Position numbers and translations under genes: made by a program. The notes beneath the pieces were generated by a model. The model was given only the letters and a program-made list of their open reading frames with translations. It was not told the origin of the DNA and searched no databases. From contig NC_066579.1 of assembly GCF_024323335.1 (NCBI RefSeq), forward strand, positions 130,805,354 to 130,869,353: a stretch of 64,000 bases of DNA. The letters run 5' to 3'. The stretch is from Lathyrus oleraceus (Eukaryota; Streptophyta; Magnoliopsida; Fabales; Fabaceae). Shown here in pieces: positions 58,382-64,000 of this stretch (within the stretch, counting starts at the first letter, position 1; each line of letters starts with the position of its first letter).

Positions 58382-59866
58382 ATGGCCCACTCAAATGAAA
58401 GAGATAGTTACAATGCTAAGCCTCCTGTTTTTGATGGAGAGAAATTTGATTACTGGAAAGATAGAATCGAAAGTTTCTTTCTTGGTTATGACGCTGACCT
58501 CTGGGACATTGTCACAGATGGATACACACCTCCAGCCTCAGAAAATGGAGCTGAAGTTCCCAGAAATAAGATGTCAGAAGATCAGAAACGTATCTTCAAA
58601 AATCACCACAAGGCCAGAACAATACTTCTAAATGCTATATCATACAACGAATATGAAAAGATCACCAACAAAGAGACAGCCAAAGATATACTTGACTCTC
58701 TGAAGATGACTCATGAAGGAAACTCCCAAGTCAAAGAGACGAAGGCTCTGGCGCTTATCCAGAAATATGAAGCCTTCAAAATGGAAGATGACGAAGCTAT
58801 AGAGGCTATGTTTTCTAGATTCCAAACTCTTATTGCAGGTCTCAAGGTGCTAGACAAAGGATACACAACTGCAGATCATGTTAAGAAGATAGTCAGAAGT
58901 CTGCCAAAGAAATGGAGACTTATGGTTACTGCTCTGAAGCTGTCAAAGGATCTGAACAATATCAGCCTTGAAGAACTTGCCAGTTCTCTCAGAAGCCATG
59001 AGATAGAACTAGAGGAAGATGAGCCTCAGAAAAGGAACAAGTCCGTAGCGCTAAAGTCCAGATCTGAAAGACGGAAACCTGACAGAACCAAAGCTCTCCA
59101 GGCAGAAACTGAAGACACTGACGACTCTGAACCAGAAGACTCTGATGATGAAGAAGAGTTGTCCCTACTAACCAGAAGAGTTAAGCAACTCTGGAAAAAG
59201 AGGAACAACAACTTCAGAAGGCCAAGACCCAGAGGGGATCGATCTGAATCAACTTCAAAAGGTAAATCTAACAAAGATATTACCTGTTATGAATGTAAAG
59301 AAACAGGTCATTACAGAAATGAATGCCCCAAGCTAAAGAAAGACAACCCTAGAAAAGAAAGCTTCAAGAAGAATACCTTCAGGACAAAGAAAGGACTGAT
59401 GGCTACCTGGGATGATAGTGAATTTGGATCATCAGAATCTGACTCTGATGAACAGGCCAATGTGGCACTTATGGCTACCACATCCAGGAGTAGCTCAGAT
59501 GAAGAATCTGAAGAGGTATTTTCTGAACTTTCTCGATCTGATCTAGAATCTTGTTTGTCAGAAACTCTTAGCTCATATCAGAAATTAAAACAAAAGTTTA
59601 AAAACATTAAAGGCTGTCTTAAAGCAAAATTTGAAGAATGTAGTGAACTTGAGATGACAATTCTAGCACGAGAAGATACAATCAGATCTTTAACACTAGA
59701 AAGAGATGGAGCAAAAAGAAAAAGCTTAGAATTAGAAGAAGCGTTGTCTCAAGCACCACAAACTTCAAATAAAATAATTTATAAATACGAAGAAGCCTTT
59801 CAAGAATTTCTGAAAAATGGGATAGATAGGAGTATTATGGCATCCATGATTTGTGGAGTTAGTTAG
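58382..59866 (+). CDS. gag: Sirevirus Gag, ended by a probably secondary TAG
   Basis: Gag forms the particle and packages RNA. The frame gives 494 residues from ATG in context ACCATGGCC. The N-terminal copia Gag domain begins PPVFDGEKFDYWKDRIESF; a capsid-like helical part follows to about residue 220; then a basic/acidic linker rich in Ser, Asp and Glu, and a CCHC zinc knuckle, CYECKETGHYRNEC (Cys302, Cys305, His310, Cys315). After it comes a long charged, coiled-coil-like tail, as in other Sireviruses. The TAG at 59864 is followed in the same frame by 105 open codons to TAA at 60182, overlapping the start of pol. That continuation looks like real coding sequence (FWVPKDKIVYVADILC), so the TAG is more likely a nonsense mutation than the natural end; readthrough cannot be excluded. 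Confidence 0.92.
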   Translation: MAHSNERDSYNAKPPVFDGEKFDYWKDRIESFFLGYDADLWDIVTDGYTPPASENGAEVPRNKMSEDQKRIFKNHHKARTILLNAISYNEYEKITNKETAKDILDSLKMTHEGNSQVKETKALALIQKYEAFKMEDDEAIEAMFSRFQTLIAGLKVLDKGYTTADHVKKIVRSLPKKWRLMVTALKLSKDLNNISLEELASSLRSHEIELEEDEPQKRNKSVALKSRSERRKPDRTKALQAETEDTDDSEPEDSDDEEELSLLTRRVKQLWKKRNNNFRRPRPRGDRSESTSKGKSNKDITCYECKETGHYRNECPKLKKDNPRKESFKKNTFRTKKGLMATWDDSEFGSSESDSDEQANVALMATTSRSSSDEESEEVFSELSRSDLESCLSETLSSYQKLKQKFKNIKGCLKAKFEECSELEMTILAREDTIRSLTLERDGAKRKSLELEEALSQAPQTSNKIIYKYEEAFQEFLKNGIDRSIMASMICGVS

Positions 59867-60184
59867 AACAATAAAAAGGGAATTGGGTATGATTCTAAGG
59901 AAGATAAAACTTCTACCAGTAACCAACTTAAGTCTCCCTTTTCATATCATTACACACACACACAAGAACAAAAATTCAAAAATGCTAGAAAACCCAAAGC
60001 TATAAGAAACTCTGGGAAAACTAATCTGAAAGGACCCAAGAGATTCTGGGTACCAAAAGATAAGATTGTGTATGTTGCAGATATCCTATGCAGCAAAGTT
60101 CAGACACCAGTCATGGTACCTAGACTCTGGATGCTCGCGACACATGACGGGAAGAAAGTCTATGTTCCAAAGTCTGGAACTTAA
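59867..60184 (+). pseudogene. gag: Gag C-terminal extension beyond the in-frame TAG
   Basis: Same frame as gag, open from the TAG to TAA at 60182-60184. It contains a basic Lys/Arg-rich stretch and then FWVPKDKIVYVADILC. Its last 155 bases (60030-60184) overlap the pol frame, which is +1 relative to gag. The overlap is where a shift from gag to pol would take place. Confidence 0.6.
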
Positions 60185-63152
60185 AGACGCTGGATTTGTA
60201 GGCTTCGGAGGAGATCAGAAAGGAAGGATCAGAGGCTCCGGAACTATTGGTAATGGTACTCTTCCCTCTATATCTGATGTTCTTTATGTAGAAGGATTAA
60301 TGCATAACTTGTTATCCATAAGTCAATTAAGTGATAACGGTTATGATGTAACCTTCAATCAAAAAACATGTAAAGCCATTAATCAGAACGATGGCTCTGT
60401 CCTTTTCACAGGCAAGAGGAAAAACAACATTTACAAAATAAATCTTTCTGATTTAAAAGATCAAAATGTTAAATGTCTAATGTCAGTTCACGAAGAGCAA
60501 TGGGTATGGCATAGACGCTTGGGCCACATTAGCATGAGGAAACTTTCTCAGCTAACTAAACTCGAGTTAGTCAGAGGCCTACCTAAACTGAAGTTTTCTT
60601 CAGATGCTCTGTGTGAAGCTTGTCAGAAAGGAAAATTTTCAAAAACATCTTTTAAAAAGAAAAATGTTGTTTCTACCTCTAAGCCTCTGGAACTTCTTCA
60701 CATTGACTTATTTGGTCCTGTGAAAACAGCATCAGTTAATGGAAAGAAGTATGGACTAGTCATTGTTGATGATTACAGTCGCTGGACATGGGTAAAATTC
60801 CTAAAGCACAAGAGTGAGTCTCACTCTGTATTCACCAGTTTCTGTTCCAAAGTGCAAAAAGAATTTGACTCTAAAATTATTAGAGTCAGAAGTGATCATG
60901 GTGGAGAATTTGAAAACAAAGATTTTGAAGAATTATTTGATTCTAATGGAATATCCCATGATTTCTCCTGCCTTAGAACTCCACAACAAAATGGAGTTGT
61001 AGAGAGGAAGAATAGGACACTCCAAGAGATGGCCAGAACCATGATCAATGAAACTAATGTAGCAAAACACTTTTGGGCAGAAGCTGTAAATACAGCGTGT
61101 TACATTCAGAATAGAATCTCTATAAGACCTATTCTAGAAAAGACTCCCTATGAACTGTGTAAAGGAAGAAAACCAAACATTTCATATTTTCATCCTTTTG
61201 GATGTTCTTGCTTTATATTAAATACTAAAGAACATCTGAACAAGTTTGATTCCAAAGGACAGAAAGGTATTATGTTAGGATACTCAGAACGCTCTAAAGG
61301 CTACAGAGTATACAACACAGAAACCAAAATTGTGGAAGAATCAATTCATGTCAGATTTGATGATAAGCTTGACCCTGAAAAGTCAAAGCTAGTTGAAAAG
61401 TTTGCAGATTTGGAAATCACTCTTGTAGAATCTGATAAAACTCCAGAAGCAACTGTCACTCAGAACTCTGAAGAAATAAAATCTCCAGAAATCCCAAAGA
61501 AAGTCAAAAGTCGTATCAATGTATCTGAAGATTTGATTCTGGGAAACAAGGACGAACCTGTCAGAACCAGATCTACCTTCAGGACTTCTGAAGATACTCC
61601 CCTGGGACTAGTGTCTCTGATTGAGCCTACGTCTTGTGATGAAGCACTTCAGGATAACGACTGGGTGGCAGCTATGCAAGAAGAATTAGATCAATTCTCA
61701 AAGAATGATGTCTGGGATCTCGTTCCTAAACCCAGAGGCACTCATGTCATTGGAACCAGATGGGTTTTCAGAAACAAGCTGAACGAGAAAGGAGAAGTTG
61801 TCAGAAACAAAGCTCGACTGGTAGCTCAAGGTTACAGTCAACAAGAAGGTATTGACTATAATGAAACCTTTGCTCCAGTCGCGAGGTTAGAATCTATTCG
61901 TCTTCTTGTATCTTTTGCTATTAATCACTCTATCAAATTATATCAAATGGATGTCAAGAGTGCGTTTCTTAATGGTTATATTTCAGAAGAAGTGTATGTC
62001 AATCAACCTCCAGGTTTTGAAAATTCAAACTTTCCAGAACATGTTTTTAAACTTAATAAATCCTTATATGGACTTAAACAAGCTCCCAGAGCTTGGTATG
62101 AACGTTTAAGCAGTTTTCTTCTGGAACAAAATTTTATCAGAGGGAAAGTTGATTCTACACTCTTCTGTAAAAACCTTAATAATGATCTCATGATATGCCA
62201 GATTTATGTTGATGATATTATTTTTGGTTCTGCTAATATCTCTGTTTGCCAAGAATTTTCTAAGTTAATGCAGGCAGAATTTGAGATGAGTTTAATGCAA
62301 GAACTAAAGTTCTTTCTGGGAATTCAAATTAATCAAACTCCAGAAGTCACGTACGTCCATCAAAGTAAATATATTAAAGACGTTCTGAAGAAGTTTGACA
62401 TGACTGAATGCAACTCTGCAAAAACTCCCATGCACCCAACTTGCATTCTTGAAAAGGAAGAGGTAAGCAACAAGGTTTGTCAGAAGCTCTATCGAGGTAT
62501 GATAGGCTCTCTTCTCTATCTGACTGATACTCGTCCTGATATTCTCTTTAGTGTCTGTCTTTGTGCCAGATTCCAATCAGATCCTAGAGAATCTCATTTA
62601 ACAGTAGTTAAGAGAATTCTTAAGTATCTGAAAGGAACTCATAACCTGGGCCTGATGTATGAGAAAACATCAGAGTATAGACTCTCGGGTTATTGTGATG
62701 CAGATTATGCAGGAGATAGAATAGAACGAAAAAGCACTTCTGGAAATTGCCAGCTTCTGGGAAACAATCTGATATCCTGGGCTAGCAAAAGACAATCAAC
62801 AATTGCTCTATCAACAGCAGAAGCAGAATATATCTCAGCGTCACTGTGCACAACTCAGATGCTCTGGATGAAGCATCAGTTAGAAGATCTGCAAATCTTT
62901 GAGAGTAACATTGCTATCTTTTGTGATAATACTGCTGCTATTTGTTTAAGTAAGAATCCCATTCTACATTCCAGAGCCAAACACATTGAAATAAAACATC
63001 ATTTTATCAGAGACTATGTTCAGAAAGGGATAGTAACATTGAAGTTCATTGATACTGAACATCAATGGGCAGATATCTTTACTAAGCCTCTAGCTGAAGA
63101 TAGATTTCTTTTTATCTTAGAACATCTGAACATTAAAAATTGCCCTGAGTGA
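60030..63152 (+). CDS. pol: Sirevirus Pol polyprotein (protease-integrase-RT-RNase H)
   Basis: The frame is open from 60030; there is no obvious own start, so expression by frameshift from gag is likely. Residues below count from 60066. Protease: YLDSGCSRHMTG (Asp20). Integrase: zinc region WHRRLGH with CEACQKGKF; catalytic core HIDLFGP (Asp214), SDHGGEF (Asp277) and GVVERKNR (Glu313), a D,D-35-E arrangement. RT: WVFRNKLNEKGEVVRNKARL, QMDVKSAFLNG (motif A Asp), YGLKQAPRAWY and YVDD (714-717). RNase H: GYCDADYAGD, STAEAEYISA, CDNTAAICL; the end is ADIFTKPLAEDRF and ENCPE-like tail at 63152. All catalytic residues are present and there are no stops over 1028 residues, the usual length. It encodes the enzymes for reverse transcription and integration. 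Confidence 0.95.
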   Translation, partial: KDPRDSGYQKIRLCMLQISYAAKFRHQSWYLDSGCSRHMTGRKSMFQSLELKDAGFVGFGGDQKGRIRGSGTIGNGTLPSISDVLYVEGLMHNLLSISQLSDNGYDVTFNQKTCKAINQNDGSVLFTGKRKNNIYKINLSDLKDQNVKCLMSVHEEQWVWHRRLGHISMRKLSQLTKLELVRGLPKLKFSSDALCEACQKGKFSKTSFKKKNVVSTSKPLELLHIDLFGPVKTASVNGKKYGLVIVDDYSRWTWVKFLKHKSESHSVFTSFCSKVQKEFDSKIIRVRSDHGGEFENKDFEELFDSNGISHDFSCLRTPQQNGVVERKNRTLQEMARTMINETNVAKHFWAEAVNTACYIQNRISIRPILEKTPYELCKGRKPNISYFHPFGCSCFILNTKEHLNKFDSKGQKGIMLGYSERSKGYRVYNTETKIVEESIHVRFDDKLDPEKSKLVEKFADLEITLVESDKTPEATVTQNSEEIKSPEIPKKVKSRINVSEDLILGNKDEPVRTRSTFRTSEDTPLGLVSLIEPTSCDEALQDNDWVAAMQEELDQFSKNDVWDLVPKPRGTHVIGTRWVFRNKLNEKGEVVRNKARLVAQGYSQQEGIDYNETFAPVARLESIRLLVSFAINHSIKLYQMDVKSAFLNGYISEEVYVNQPPGFENSNFPEHVFKLNKSLYGLKQAPRAWYERLSSFLLEQNFIRGKVDSTLFCKNLNNDLMICQIYVDDIIFGSANISVCQEFSKLMQAEFEMSLMQELKFFLGIQINQTPEVTYVHQSKYIKDVLKKFDMTECNSAKTPMHPTCILEKEEVSNKVCQKLYRGMIGSLLYLTDTRPDILFSVCLCARFQSDPRESHLTVVKRILKYLKGTHNLGLMYEKTSEYRLSGYCDADYAGDRIERKSTSGNCQLLGNNLISWASKRQSTIALSTAEAEYISASLCTTQMLWMKHQLEDLQIFESNIAIFCDNTAAICLSKNPILHSRAKHIEIKHHFIRDYVQKGIVTLKFIDTEHQWADIFTKPLAEDRFLFILEHLNIKNCPE

Positions 63153-63514
63153 AGTATGGCTCTGAAAATGTAAAATGAGACTCTGATAAAAACAAATGCA
63201 CTTCTGCCTCTGACTCTGATACTTCTACCAGTTAAGAAGATATCTGAGTTAGAAATCTCCAGGAACAAACCCCTTGGTATTCCTGAAAATCAGATACATC
63301 AACACGTGGAGCTCTGAGCGTCTAACCTTAGAACTTCTAGACAGCTGTCAAAAGAAATTCAAAAGGCAGACGTTTGAGTTCTCCTCGAGCAGTGTGCGTA
63401 CTGTGGGATTAGACATTCATTAATTAGCTGTAATCATTTTCCCCCCATGCGTGCTTACTTGAGCGTTGTGCTAACGCAATTTAATGTGTCGTTTTGCATG
63501 TGTTTTACTTAGAG
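63153..63514 (+). other. Pol-ORF3 spacer with presumptive promoter region
   Basis: Non-coding in all frames over useful length. It begins with CTCTGA-rich sequence like that in the LTR (CTCTGATA, TCAGATAC), so U3-like enhancer material may be present. It ends in an AT-rich segment leading to the TATA box at 63515. Confidence 0.65.
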
Positions 63515-63522
63515 TATATAAA
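63515..63522 (+). promoter_or_regulatory. Internal TATA box upstream of ORF3
   Basis: TATATAAA, 114 bases before the ORF3 ATG. It is followed by a C/T-rich plant-style leader, CACTCTCACTCACTC, and a telo-box AAACCCTAA at 63568-63576, which in plant promoters lies near the transcription start. The arrangement looks like a complete core promoter separate from the LTR. Confidence 0.7.
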
Positions 63523-63635
63523 CACTTTTTCTCACATTTCACACACTTATCACTCTCACTCACTCTAAAACCCTAAACCTCTCTCAAGCATTCTCTGAAA
63601 GCTCTTCATCTTCATCAATCTTCTTCTCCTTCACC

Positions 63636-64000
63636 ATGGACGCTCAACAACAACAAGTCTTTAACTTCTCTCAAGAAATGGAATCAAGCTCTACTGCTCA
63701 AACCTCAAGCATTCCAACACCAACGGTTACAGGCGTCACCATCACCCCTGTTTACAAAGAACCCCATGTTCTTGACCGTGAACGCCATATTAACCTTTCA
63801 ACCCCTTTTGAAGGACTGGACGTGTTGTGTGAATCGCTAGTTGATTTCGACAACTTGAAGAGAAATGGCGTTGATCTTACTGAAGAGCTTCGTAAACAAG
63901 GATGGGAAAACTACTTCCAAAGGCTTTATGGTCCTGTTTACCCTCTTCTCATCAAGGAGTTCTGGAGATTTGCAGATGCAGATGACCACTTCATCGTCTC
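63636..64000 (+). CDS. Sirevirus third gene (putative plant transposon protein), 3' end outside window
   Basis: The ATG at 63636 in context CACCATGGAC opens a frame of at least 121 codons that is still open at the window edge, so it is partial. It begins MDAQQQQVFNFSQEM, has a Ser/Thr-rich stretch, then VYKEPHVLDRE, LVDFDNLKRNGVDLTEELRK and GPVYPLLIKEFWRFADADD. The last part matches what I recall of the 'putative plant transposon protein' family common in legume genomes next to Sirevirus pol genes. No signal peptide or membrane segment is visible in this part, so an envelope role is not supported here. It has its own TATA box and leader. Function unknown. Confidence 0.8.
   Translation, partial: MDAQQQQVFNFSQEMESSSTAQTSSIPTPTVTGVTITPVYKEPHVLDRERHINLSTPFEGLDVLCESLVDFDNLKRNGVDLTEELRKQGWENYFQRLYGPVYPLLIKEFWRFADADDHFIV

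Larger units (their letters stand above)
57204..64000 (+). mobile_element. Element G: Sirevirus (Ty1/copia, SIRE/Maximus-like), partial
   Basis: 5' LTR 57204-58299, tRNA-Met primer site, gag, pol in copia order (protease, integrase, RT, RNase H), then a third gene with its own promoter, open at the window end. The 3' LTR is outside. It is the innermost element of the nest D-H-F-G and the only one with an uninterrupted pol, so it is the youngest. A third gene downstream of pol is characteristic of Sireviruses. Confidence 0.93.

Noticed and set aside
60066..60074. Independent translation start of pol at 60066 or 60072
   Set aside because: 60066 is TTG, not ATG; the ATG at 60072 has poor context and lies within the gag overlap, so frameshift expression is more plausible.
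63560..63580. Interstitial telomere repeat
   Set aside because: A single AAACCCTAA plus a partial copy; better read as a telo-box promoter element.
63515..64000. ORF3 as an envelope protein
   Set aside because: The visible 121 residues show no signal peptide or transmembrane segment; the rest is outside the window, so an envelope function cannot be claimed.

Overview
This window is intergenic plant nuclear DNA made almost entirely of LTR retrotransposons nested in one another. Giant Ty3/gypsy elements of the Ogre (Tat) type have LTRs of about 4.3-4.9 kb, an extra ORF1 upstream of gag, a spliced intron between protease and reverse transcriptase, and a tRNA-Arg primer site. A Ty1/copia Sirevirus (SIRE/Maximus-like) lies among them. 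This combination points to a legume, most likely tribe Fabeae (pea, vetch, lentil or grass pea relatives). I see no convincing host gene, tRNA, rRNA or CRISPR array.

Layout, left to right. 1-4445 is a reverse LTR of one Ogre-like family (X), cut into the remains of a reverse Ogre LTR (E, 4446-7137) plus a 165-bp internal stub. 7303-46110 is a forward Ogre (A): truncated 5' LTR, primer site, leader, ORF1, gag, protease, intron, RT, RNase H, integrase, long 3' UTR and 3' LTR. A is itself interrupted four times. There is a 1.44-kb insertion in its leader with GTCAC repeats, and a reverse solo LTR (20641-24982) with perfect CTATG target duplications. A reverse Ogre (C, 29281 to about 37663) and a forward Ogre (B, about 37664-43650) both sit in its 3' LTR and meet head to head at a deletion junction. 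46111-52254 is the 5' part of a reverse Ogre (D: gag remnant, ORF1, primer site, LTR). D's LTR is interrupted by a forward LTR (H, 52255-54779), H by the forward short-LTR Ogre relative F (54780-57203), and F's leader by the Sirevirus G (57204 to beyond the window end).

All Ogre coding regions are decayed by stops, frameshifts, deletions and a lost RT catalytic Asp. G is the youngest and best preserved: its 1028-residue pol is uninterrupted, its gag has one in-frame stop, and downstream of pol it carries a third gene with its own TATA box and plant-style leader, open to the window edge.

The most interesting observations are: repeated 3'-UTR motifs in three Ogre copies that resemble the 3' end of the primer tRNA-Arg (anti-primer-site); the independently promoted third gene of the Sirevirus; a TACGTA motif at fixed distance from the 3' end of every informative Ogre-type LTR; a 37-bp tandem array open in all three forward frames; and the head-to-head deletion junction that creates a chimeric ORF. 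All comparisons were made by eye between copies inside the window; no alignment or database search was run.
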